From Pseudomonadota bacterium (lineage in GTDB: Bacteria; Pseudomonadota; Alphaproteobacteria; Rhizobiales; Xanthobacteraceae), in contig JAEZFA010000028.1 in NCBI GenBank assembly GCA_023417665.1, positions 1 to 13,425 of the forward strand: a DNA stretch of 13,425 nucleotides, given 5' to 3'. Shown here piece after piece: positions 6,675 through 13,425 of this stretch. Within the stretch, counting starts at the first letter, position 1, and each line of letters starts with the position of its first letter. The position numbers were made by a program, and so were the translations under genes. The notes beneath the pieces were generated by a model. The model was not told the DNA's origin. It worked only from the letters and a program-made list of their open reading frames with translations, and ran no database searches.

Positions 6675-8894
6675 ATGAACCTCGAAATCAAACCGCAAAC
6701 CGACCTTCCGTTACCGGAGGCCAGCACTCCCGTTGCGTCACCGGAGGCTGCCGAACTGCGCGCGTTGCCGCAACGCTTCATCAATCGCGAACTGTCATGG
6801 CTCGCCTTCAACCGCCGCGTGCTCGAAGAAGCCGAGAACGAGAAGCATCCGCTGCTGGAGCGTCTGCGTTTTCTTTCGATCTCGGCGGCGAACCTCGACG
6901 AATTTTTCATGGTGCGCGTGGCGGGGCTCAAGGGACAGGTGCGCGAAGGCGTGACCGCGCCGAGCCCGGACGGGCTGACGTCGGCGGAGCAGCTGATCGA
7001 GATCGTTTCCGAAACCGCGAAGCTCGCCTCCGAGCAGCAGGAGCAGCTTCGCCTCCTGCGCAAGCTGCTTGGCGAGAACGGCATCGTGCTGGTGGACGCC
7101 GCCGATCTTTCCAAATCCGATCTTGCCGCGATCGAGCAGACCTTCCTGCACGAAATTTTTCCGGTGCTGACGCCGCTCTCGATCGACCCGTCGCATCCGT
7201 TCCCGTTCATTCCCAATCTCGGCTTCTCGCTTGCGCTGCAGTTGTCGCGCGTCAGCGACCAGAAGGGCATGAACGCCTTGATCCGCGTCCCGGCGCAGAT
7301 CGAGCGTTTCGTTCGCCTGCCCGAAGGCGACAACAAGGAAGCACGCTTCATCACGCTCGAAGCGGTGATCGGCCTGTTCACGTCGAAACTGTTCCCCGGC
7401 TACGACGTCAAGGGGCAGGGCGCGTTCCGCGTGATCCGCGACAGCGACATCGAGGTCGAGGAAGAGGCCGAAGATCTCGTGCGCGTGTTCGAAACCGCGC
7501 TGAAGCGCCGCCGCCGGGGTTCGGTGATCCGTCTCGAAATCGCGGCCTCGACGCCGCCGGAACTGCGCAACTTCGTCGCCAACGCATTGCGCGTGCTCGA
7601 ATACGAAACCTTCGTTTCCGACGGCATGCTCGCGCTGAACGAACTTTCCCAACTCGTCTCGATCGAGCGGCGCGATCTGAAGTTCAAGCCGTATAATCCG
7701 CGCTTCCCGGAGCGCATTCGCGATCAGGGCGGCGACTGCTTCGCCGCCATCCGCCAGAAGGATCTGATCGTCCATCATCCTTACGAGTCGTTCGACGTCG
7801 TCGTGCAGTTCCTGCGGCAGGCAGCGCTCGACCCCAACGTGATCGCGATCAAGCAGACGCTCTATCGTACCTCGTCCGACAGTCCGATCGTGAAGGCGCT
7901 CGCGGAAGCCGCCGAAGCCGGCAAGTCGGTGACCGCGCTCGTCGAACTCAAGGCCCGCTTCGACGAAGAGGCGAATATCCGCTGGGCGCGCGATCTCGAA
8001 CGCGCCGGCGTGCAGGTCGTCTTTGGCTTCATCGAACTGAAGACCCACGCCAAGATGTCGATGGTCGTGCGCCGCGAAGGCAAGTCGGTCGCGACCTACT
8101 GCCATCTGGGCACCGGCAACTATCATCCGGTCACCGCGCGGATTTACACCGACCTGTCGTTCTTCACCTCGGATGAAGTCATCGCGCGCGATGTCGCGCG
8201 GGTGTTCAACTTCATCACCGGCTATGCCGAGCCGCAGGGGCTCGAGGCCATGGCGGTGTCGCCGGTCAGTCTGAAGCAACGCATTCTCGATCACATCCAG
8301 CAGGAGATGGCGCATGCCCGCGCCGGCAAGCCTGCAGCGATCTGGGCCAAAATGAATTCGCTGGTCGACCCGGTGGTGATCGACGCGCTTTACGATGCGA
8401 GTCGCGCGGGCGTGGAGATCGATCTGGTCGTGCGCGGTATCTGCTGCCTGCGTCCCGGGGTCGCGGGACTTTCCGAGAACATCCGCGTCAAGTCGATCGT
8501 CGGCCGCTTCCTCGAACACAGCCGCATTTTCTGCTTCGGCATGGGCCACGGCCTGCCGCACCGGAAAGCCGCGGTTTATATCGCTTCCGCCGACCTGATG
8601 CCGCGCAATCTGGACCGTCGCGTCGAAACGCTGGTTCCGATCCTCAATCCGACCGTCCACCAGCAGGTGCTCGATCAGATCATGGTCGCGAACCTCAAGG
8701 ATAACGAGCAGAGCTGGCGGGTCTTGCCCGATGGTAGCTCGGAACGCATAGTGACGGGCGCCGGCGAAGAATCCTTCAACGCCCATCAGTATTTCATGAC
8801 GAATCCGAGCCTTTCGGGACGTGGCAAATCTCTCAAAGACTCTTCTCCGCGTAGTCTCGTCCGTAAGGCGGAGCGCTCCCGGCAATCCGCTTGA
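6675..8894 (+). CDS. ppk: Polyphosphate kinase 1
   Basis: Makes inorganic polyphosphate from the gamma-phosphate of ATP, reversibly, at the inner membrane. The 739 residues suit PPK1. The N-terminal domain opens with RFINRELSWLAFNRRVLEEA (34-53), followed by the ISAANLDEFFMVRVAGLK block. The two phospholipase-D-like catalytic domains carry H458 in THAKM (the phosphorylated histidine, matching H435 of the E. coli enzyme) and H477 in HLGTGNYHP (matching H454, same 19-residue spacing). H615 in EHSRIF lies in the last domain, and SADLMPRNLDRR (638-649) follows it. ATG 6675 is the first usable start, as a stop lies 12 bases upstream. The purine-rich AAGGGAG at 6652-6658 is too far to be its ribosome site, so initiation may be weak. 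The 3' end overlaps ppx if ppx starts at 8821. Confidence 0.97.
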   Translation: MNLEIKPQTDLPLPEASTPVASPEAAELRALPQRFINRELSWLAFNRRVLEEAENEKHPLLERLRFLSISAANLDEFFMVRVAGLKGQVREGVTAPSPDGLTSAEQLIEIVSETAKLASEQQEQLRLLRKLLGENGIVLVDAADLSKSDLAAIEQTFLHEIFPVLTPLSIDPSHPFPFIPNLGFSLALQLSRVSDQKGMNALIRVPAQIERFVRLPEGDNKEARFITLEAVIGLFTSKLFPGYDVKGQGAFRVIRDSDIEVEEEAEDLVRVFETALKRRRRGSVIRLEIAASTPPELRNFVANALRVLEYETFVSDGMLALNELSQLVSIERRDLKFKPYNPRFPERIRDQGGDCFAAIRQKDLIVHHPYESFDVVVQFLRQAALDPNVIAIKQTLYRTSSDSPIVKALAEAAEAGKSVTALVELKARFDEEANIRWARDLERAGVQVVFGFIELKTHAKMSMVVRREGKSVATYCHLGTGNYHPVTARIYTDLSFFTSDEVIARDVARVFNFITGYAEPQGLEAMAVSPVSLKQRILDHIQQEMAHARAGKPAAIWAKMNSLVDPVVIDALYDASRAGVEIDLVVRGICCLRPGVAGLSENIRVKSIVGRFLEHSRIFCFGMGHGLPHRKAAVYIASADLMPRNLDRRVETLVPILNPTVHQQVLDQIMVANLKDNEQSWRVLPDGSSERIVTGAGEESFNAHQYFMTNPSLSGRGKSLKDSSPRSLVRKAERSRQSA

Positions 8895-10392
8895 GGCGCG
8901 CGGGCGCTTGCCCTCGGGCAAGCCCGTTGCCGTCTTCGATATCGGCTCGAACTCGGTTCGCCTCGTGGTTTACGAGCGGCTGAGCCGCAACCTGACGCCC
9001 TTGTTCAACGAGAAGGCGCTTTGCGGCCTCGGACGCGAAGTCGCGACCAAGGGCAAGCTCGCGCCCGACGCCGTCGAGAAGGCGCTTTCCACCCTCGCGC
9101 GGTTTCGCGCGCTCTGCGACGTCATGCAGGTCGGTGAAGCGAGCGCGATCGCGACGGCGGCCGTGCGTGACGCGAGCGACGGCCCGGAATTCATCGAGCG
9201 CGCCCAGAAAATCTGCCGTTGCGAAATCGAAGTGCTGTCCGGCAATCGCGAAGCGCGGCTCGCGGCGTTCGGTGTCTTGTCGGGCTCGATCGAAATCGAC
9301 GGCCTGATCGGGGACCTCGGCGGCGGCTCGCTCGAGCTGGTCGACGTGAAAGGCGAGGAGATCGGCGAGGGCATAACCACGCCGCTCGGCAGTCTTTCGC
9401 TCGCCGATGCATCCTCGCGCTCGATCAAGCAGGCCGAGAAGATCGTCCGCGAACGGCTCGACGACCAGCCGCTTCTGAAGAACCTGAAAGGCCGCGCGTT
9501 CTACGCGGTCGGCGGCACCTGGCGCGCCATCGCGCGGCTTCACATGATGCAGAAGGGCTATCCGCTGCATGTGATGCACGGCTATTCGATCCCCGCGAAA
9601 GAGGCGATGGAGTTTTCCAGCCTCATTCATCGCGTCGATCCCGATACGCTCTCGCGCATCGAAGTGGTGGCGGAAGCCCGGCGCCCGCTGCTCGCCTATG
9701 GCTCGCTGGTGCTGGAGCAGATCGTCAAGGTCGGCAAGCCTTCCGAGATCGTGGTGTCCGCGCTCGGCGTGCGGGAAGGGCTGCTCTACGAGAAGCTCTC
9801 CGAGGACGAGCGTGTACGCGATCCGCTGATCGAGGCGGCGCGCGAATATAACTGGCTCCGCTCGCGCTCGCCGGAGCATGGCGAAGAACTGATCGAGTGG
9901 ACCGACAAGTTCATGGAATCGACCGGCATCGACGAAACGCCGGACGAATTGCGGCTGCGCCATGCCGGCTGCCTGCTCGGCGACATCGGCTGGCGCGCGC
10001 ATCCGGATTATCGCGGCGAGCAGAGCCTCAACATCATTTCCAATGCCGCGTTTTCGGGGATCGACCATCCCGGCCGCGCGTTTCTCGCGCTTGCCGTGTT
10101 CTATCGCTACGCAGGACTGAACGACGAGGAGCTTTCGCCGCGCATCCGCGAAATTGCGACGACGCGATTGCTCGATCGCGCGCGGATTCTTGGCGCGGTC
10201 ATGCGCGTTGCCTATGTCGCGAGCGCGTCGATGCCGGGCGTGTTGCCCCGCTCGCCGCTGGTCGTCGAACACGGTGTGCTGAAGCTCAAGCTTTCGGGCG
10301 AGCTTGCCGCGCTCGCAAGCGGGCGGCTCAATAATCGCGTGCGTCAGCTCGGCAAGCTGATCGGCCGCGACTACAAGATCGAGATTGCCTGA
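8821..10392 (+). CDS. ppx: Exopolyphosphatase / guanosine pentaphosphatase family protein (Ppx/GppA)
   Basis: Hydrolyses terminal phosphates from polyphosphate and, in many homologues, converts pppGpp to ppGpp. It belongs to the ASKHA (actin/Hsp70-like) fold. Numbered from GTG 8821 (523 residues), the phosphate loops are FDIGSNSVR (39-47) and GDLGGGSLEL (164-173). The probable catalytic glutamate is E144 in SGNREARL, and AVGGTWRAIARL (229-240) and ALGVREG (314-320) line the nucleotide cleft. The C-terminal part has an HD-like helical domain with HAGCLLGDIGWRAHPDYR (381-398). The start is uncertain. GTG 8821 overlaps the ppk coding end by 74 bases. TTG 8908, 13 bases past the ppk stop and 11 after a GAGG, would begin only nine residues before the first phosphate loop. 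Either way it is coupled to ppk, and the opposed enzymes are made together. Confidence 0.95.
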   Translation: MANLSKTLLRVVSSVRRSAPGNPLEARGRLPSGKPVAVFDIGSNSVRLVVYERLSRNLTPLFNEKALCGLGREVATKGKLAPDAVEKALSTLARFRALCDVMQVGEASAIATAAVRDASDGPEFIERAQKICRCEIEVLSGNREARLAAFGVLSGSIEIDGLIGDLGGGSLELVDVKGEEIGEGITTPLGSLSLADASSRSIKQAEKIVRERLDDQPLLKNLKGRAFYAVGGTWRAIARLHMMQKGYPLHVMHGYSIPAKEAMEFSSLIHRVDPDTLSRIEVVAEARRPLLAYGSLVLEQIVKVGKPSEIVVSALGVREGLLYEKLSEDERVRDPLIEAAREYNWLRSRSPEHGEELIEWTDKFMESTGIDETPDELRLRHAGCLLGDIGWRAHPDYRGEQSLNIISNAAFSGIDHPGRAFLALAVFYRYAGLNDEELSPRIREIATTRLLDRARILGAVMRVAYVASASMPGVLPRSPLVVEHGVLKLKLSGELAALASGRLNNRVRQLGKLIGRDYKIEIA

Positions 10393-10410
10393 GACGGCGA
10401 CCGAATAAAG

Positions 10411-11559
10411 TCAGGCTTCCTTCGCCACCACGCGGCCCCCCTGAATCGCGAGCGAAACCTCGCCGCGCTTGAGCTTCAAGGCGCGGTCGCCGAACAATTC
10501 CCGCCGCCAGCCGCGCAGCGCTTCGACCTCCGCATTGTCGTCGAGCGCAATGGCCTCCAGATCGTCGGCGCTCGCGATCACCCGCGCGGCGACGCCGTTT
10601 TCTTCCGCCGTCATGCGCAAAAGCACGCGCAAGAGTTCGACCGTCGCCGAGGCGCCGTTGGAGAGCGGCTTGTAGCGCTCGAACTTCGGCACGGTCGCCG
10701 GATCGCGCGCCAGTCCAGCCGCGACCGCGGCAAGTATGCCTTCGCCGGCGCGGGAGCGTTCGAAGCCTTTGGGGACGGAGCGGAGCTGGCCCAGCGCTTC
10801 GACGCTTTTAGGCTGCTGCACGGCGATCTCGCCGATCACGTCGTCCTTGATGATGCGTCCGCGCGGCACGTCGCGCGACTGCGCTTCGCGTTCGCGCCAC
10901 GCCGCGACTTCCATCAGCACCGCGATTTCCTTCGGTTTGCGCACACGGGCTTTGAGCCGCATCCATGCGTTTTCCGGATGCTGCTCGTAGGTCGAAGTCG
11001 ACGTGAGAATCTGCATCTCGCTGTCGAGCCAGCTTGCGCGGTTCTTCTTTTCGAGTTCTTCCTGCAGCTTGCGGTACACGTCGCGCAGATGGGTCACGTC
11101 GGCGAGCGCATAGGCGAGCTGCTGCTGCGTCAGCGGGCGGCGCGACCAGTCGGTGAAGCGCGAAGACTTGTCGATATGACCGCCGGTCGTACGCTGCACG
11201 AGCTGGTCGTAGGAGATGGAGTCGCCATAGCCCAGCACCATGGCGGCGACCTGCGTGTCGAAGATCGGATGCGGGATGATCTTTGCCCGATGCCAGACGA
11301 TTTCGATGTCCTGCCGCGCGGCGTGAAACACCTTCACGACCTTCTCGTCGTTCATCAGTGCAAAAAAGGGCGCAAGGTCGATACCGTCCGCCAGGGCATC
11401 GACGACCACGGCTTCGTCGGTAGATGCAAGCTGCACCACGCACAGTTTTGGCCAGAACGTGGTCTCGCGCAGAAACTCTGTGTCGACGGTAACGAAAGGA
11501 TGCTTCGAAAGCCGCTCGCAGGCCGCGGTAAGGGCGGCAGTCGTCGTAATCAAATCCAT
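10411..11559 (-). CDS. rnd: Ribonuclease D
   Basis: A 3'-to-5' exoribonuclease that trims tRNA and other stable RNA precursors. The 382-residue product has the usual length. The N-terminal DEDDy nuclease domain shows D26 and E28 (VTVDTEFLRETTF, exo I), D84 in HAARQDIEIVW and D101 in FDTQ (exo II), and Y150 with D154 (YALADVTHL, exo III). All metal ligands and the tyrosine are present. An HRDC domain follows at about 208-290 (WREREAQSRDVPRGRIIKDD falls within it), then a second helical region to the end. ATG 11559 is chosen because MDLITTTAAL is the family-like start; the frame is open to 11646, but that part overlaps the end of the upstream gene. It lies 47 bases after the thiamine-diphosphate enzyme gene on the same strand and converges with ppx, 18 bases apart. 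Confidence 0.96.
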   Translation of the reverse strand: MDLITTTAALTAACERLSKHPFVTVDTEFLRETTFWPKLCVVQLASTDEAVVVDALADGIDLAPFFALMNDEKVVKVFHAARQDIEIVWHRAKIIPHPIFDTQVAAMVLGYGDSISYDQLVQRTTGGHIDKSSRFTDWSRRPLTQQQLAYALADVTHLRDVYRKLQEELEKKNRASWLDSEMQILTSTSTYEQHPENAWMRLKARVRKPKEIAVLMEVAAWREREAQSRDVPRGRIIKDDVIGEIAVQQPKSVEALGQLRSVPKGFERSRAGEGILAAVAAGLARDPATVPKFERYKPLSNGASATVELLRVLLRMTAEENGVAARVIASADDLEAIALDDNAEVEALRGWRRELFGDRALKLKRGEVSLAIQGGRVVAKEA

Positions 11560-11606
11560 CGCGTTCTGATACCCGCCGGAGGAACCAAGGTAAACCCGCC
11601 GCTCGT

Positions 11607-13235
11607 TCAAACGCCGCGGATTTTCGGCATCAGGATGAATTCCCACGGGGAGGGCATTGGCCCCACCGGCACGTCGATCAGGGTCGGCCCTTCGCGGCGC
11701 TTGAAGGCACGCCTGAGCGCCGCGCGGAGCTCCTCTGCGTTGCGCGCACGCTCGGCCGCGGCGCCGAAACTCTCCGCGAACTTCACGAAGTCCGGGTTTG
11801 CAAGATCGCTCGCAATCAGCCGGTTGCCGAACTGCTCTTCCTGAATGCGCCGGACGTTGCCGAACGAACCGTCGGAGAACACGATGGCGACGAGCGGTAT
11901 CCGGTGGCGCATCGCCGTCGCAAGCTCGTTTGCCGTGTAGAGGAAGCCGCCGTCGCCGTTGATGGAAACCACCGGCACGTCGCGCCGCGCATTCTGCGCG
12001 CCGAGTGCGGTCGCAAAGCCCCAGCCGAGATTGTCCTGATAGCCCGGCGAGAGGAACGTGCGCGGCTTATAAACCGGCAGCATCAGCCGCGCGGCAAATC
12101 CCATCTGCGTCACTTCATCGACGAAGATACCGTCTTCGGGCAACTCGGCGCGGATCGCATCGAGGAAGGCTTTCTGCGTGGCGATCTTCTCGAAACGCCG
12201 GTTCATCTTCGCATGGCGCTCGCGCATTTCGTCGGTGCGGTCTTCGCGCTTGCCGAGATAATTCGGAAGCACTTCGAGGAGCTTTTGCAGGATCGACTGC
12301 GCGTCGCCGATGAGCGAGACGGCGGGCTTGTGGATGCGCGCGGGCGCGTCCTTGTCGGCGTCCACGCGGATGACCTGGATGTCGTCGTCGATACCCCATT
12401 GCATCAGCGGGTAGAGCATGTGCGTGCCGATACCGAGAGCCACATCGGCTTCGCCCCAGAGTTCGCGCCCCAGCGGCAGCGAGACGCTGAACGGCGATTT
12501 GCTGGACAGTACGCCGCGCCCGCGGCGATAGCCGAGCACCGGTGCTTGCAACATCTCGGAGAGCTTGGTGACTTCTTTGGAAGCGCCTTGCGCGCCACCG
12601 CCGCAGACGATGAGCGGGCGCTTCGAACCGGCGAGGCGTTTTGCGGCGTCCTTGATGGCGTCTTCGTCGAGCGGAGGCGTGGCAGCGGCGAGCGGCGAGG
12701 CAACGGCTTCGCCCGCGCTTTTTCTTCCCCACATGTCGATGGCGCATTCGATCGCGGCCGGGCCGGGGCGATCGGAGTAGAGCGAGCGGATCGCTTCAGC
12801 GACGAGCCGCGAAGCGTCCTCCGGCTTCTTCACGCGTGCCGAGAAATCGACAAGCCGCGCGAGGATGCCGGCCTGATCCTTGATCTCGTGGAGATGCGAA
12901 AGTCCCTTGCCGATATCGCCGTCGGGAATCTGTCCGATCAGCGCCAGCACCGGCGCGTTCATCGAATAGGCGGTCAGCAGCGCCGCGGAGGTATTCAGCA
13001 AACCCGGGCCCGGCACGACGGCATAGGGTTGAGGCTTGTTCGTCGCCAGCGCCGCGCCGAGCGCCATATAGGCGGCGCCCTGTTCGTGCCGCGTGTGCAC
13101 CGTGCGGATCCCGTCGCCGGCACGAAACACGGCATCGAAGAAGTGGTCGTTATGGACGCCCGGAAGCGCGTAGAGCGTGTCGATGCCGTGGGCGAGCAGG
13201 GAGGCGACGGTAAGATCGGCGGCGGTGCGGGACAT
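11607..13235 (-). CDS. Thiamine-diphosphate-dependent enzyme, acetolactate synthase-like, substrate unknown
   Basis: A 542-residue enzyme of the acetolactate synthase / benzoylformate decarboxylase superfamily with the usual three domains. The N-terminal pyrimidine-binding domain (about 1-170) has LPGVHND (24-30) and E51 in TRHEQGAAYMALG, the glutamate that activates the cofactor. A central Rossmann domain spans about 190-320, with a glycine-rich CGGGAQGASK. The C-terminal diphosphate-binding domain has GDGG (427-430) and, 27 residues after D428, D455 in FSDGSFGN. Superfamily members usually have NN or ND there. D455 sits at the magnesium-ligand position and S454 replaces the preceding Asn. 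No regulatory small subunit is nearby, so genuine branched-chain acetolactate synthase is unlikely. A decarboxylase or carboligase of unknown substrate is the honest call. ATG 13235 follows AAGGCAAG; the open frame continues to 13310 without support. It is probably co-transcribed with rnd. Confidence 0.85.
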   Translation of the reverse strand: MSRTAADLTVASLLAHGIDTLYALPGVHNDHFFDAVFRAGDGIRTVHTRHEQGAAYMALGAALATNKPQPYAVVPGPGLLNTSAALLTAYSMNAPVLALIGQIPDGDIGKGLSHLHEIKDQAGILARLVDFSARVKKPEDASRLVAEAIRSLYSDRPGPAAIECAIDMWGRKSAGEAVASPLAAATPPLDEDAIKDAAKRLAGSKRPLIVCGGGAQGASKEVTKLSEMLQAPVLGYRRGRGVLSSKSPFSVSLPLGRELWGEADVALGIGTHMLYPLMQWGIDDDIQVIRVDADKDAPARIHKPAVSLIGDAQSILQKLLEVLPNYLGKREDRTDEMRERHAKMNRRFEKIATQKAFLDAIRAELPEDGIFVDEVTQMGFAARLMLPVYKPRTFLSPGYQDNLGWGFATALGAQNARRDVPVVSINGDGGFLYTANELATAMRHRIPLVAIVFSDGSFGNVRRIQEEQFGNRLIASDLANPDFVKFAESFGAAAERARNAEELRAALRRAFKRREGPTLIDVPVGPMPSPWEFILMPKIRGV

Positions 13236-13261
13236 TCTTTCTTGCCTTAAGGGAACTCGTA

Positions 13262-13289
13262 AACATAAAGCGCTGCGAGGCCTTGTAAA
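13262..13289 (-). promoter_or_regulatory. Probable promoter of the thiamine-diphosphate enzyme gene
   Basis: Read on the minus strand, TTTACA (13289-13284) is followed after 16 bases by TATGTT (13267-13262). The predicted start near 13255 gives a short leader of about 20 bases before ATG 13235, containing the AAGGCAAG ribosome site. Confidence 0.4.
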
Positions 13290-13315
13290 AAAGCCCCGAA
13301 TAAGCCACATGAGCC

Positions 13316-13376
13316 AAGTCTAAGGACTTACACGGGCCGCGTGACGAAGCCAAAGCAGGCTGACCGCCCGTCCTTA
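13316..13376. repeat. Nested inverted repeats of unknown role in the right-hand non-coding tail
   Basis: TAAGGA (13321-13326) pairs with TCCTTA (13371-13376). Inside it CGGGC (13333-13337) pairs with GCCCG (13366-13370), and inside that AGCC (13348-13351) pairs with GGCT (13358-13361). The three helices nest in order. An alternative short hairpin AAGTC/GACTT (13316-13320 with 13325-13329) competes with the outer stem. It could be a small RNA, a leader of a gene beyond the edge or an operator. The rest of 13236-13425 holds only the promoter at 13262-13289; I see no credible gene or tRNA in it. Confidence 0.3.
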
Positions 13377-13425
13377 TCAGCGCTATTTTCCTGATGTCCC
13401 AGGCCACGCGGGGTGTCTATCAACC

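Noticed and set aside
6795..8921. 708-residue open frame antisense to ppk
   Set aside because: Same compositional artefact: low-complexity basic and acidic sequence with no motif, opposite a gene with all PPK1 catalytic residues.
8833..10272. 479-residue open frame antisense to ppx
   Set aside because: No recognisable domain; it arises from third-position GC bias in the real ppx frame.
11904..13250. 448-residue open frame on the plus strand opposite the ThDP enzyme
   Set aside because: Charged, motif-free sequence opposite a gene with a complete ThDP-binding architecture.
13236..13425. tRNA or short gene in the right-hand tail
   Set aside because: There is no T-loop GGTTCGAA-type sequence or cloverleaf, and the 85-residue frame at 13150-13407 shifts out of the real ThDP frame with no motif or ribosome site.

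Overview
This is a compact, GC-rich stretch of chromosome made of core housekeeping genes. It most resembles an alphaproteobacterium of the Rhizobiales (Bradyrhizobiaceae or Xanthobacteraceae type). The grounds are high GC by eye, an HdaA-type DnaA homologue, the gene order purN-purM / CDP-alcohol phosphatidyltransferase / AI-2E transporter / hdaA / ppk / ppx / rnd as I remember it from that order, and CTTGAA..TATAGA-type promoters. I see no insertion sequence, phage gene, CRISPR array, tRNA or rRNA.

Layout, left to right. (1) 1-850, minus: the N-terminal 283 residues of a polytopic membrane protein that looks like a GT-C glycosyltransferase, cut by the window edge. (2) 994-1416, plus: ndk, with its own promoter and a hairpin terminator. 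(3) 1603-2400, plus: a TerC/YjbE-family membrane protein. Its leader can fold a hairpin over the ribosome binding site, and a strong terminator follows it. (4) 4098-2447, minus: purM-purN, a two-gene purine operon joined by an ATGA overlap. Its short leader carries a 9-bp inverted repeat that abuts the purM start codon. (5) 4253-6572, plus: CDP-alcohol phosphatidyltransferase, AI-2E family transporter and hdaA, tightly packed. (6) 6675-10392, plus: ppk-ppx, overlapping, behind an AT-rich promoter region with a Pho-box-like element. (7) 13235-10411, minus: a thiamine-diphosphate (ThDP) enzyme of unknown substrate followed by rnd (RNase D), convergent with ppx. (8) 13236-13425: a non-coding tail with a promoter for the ThDP gene and a three-helix inverted-repeat structure.

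The genes form small functional sets. purM and purN catalyse steps of IMP synthesis, and ndk balances nucleoside triphosphates. ppk makes polyphosphate and ppx degrades it. hdaA switches off DnaA after initiation. The phosphatidyltransferase belongs to phospholipid synthesis.

I found no clearly new multi-gene system here. The signals most worth checking are regulatory RNA structures: a possible translational switch ahead of terC, a start-codon hairpin ahead of purM, a possible PhoB-dependent promoter for ppk, and an unexplained structured repeat near the right edge.
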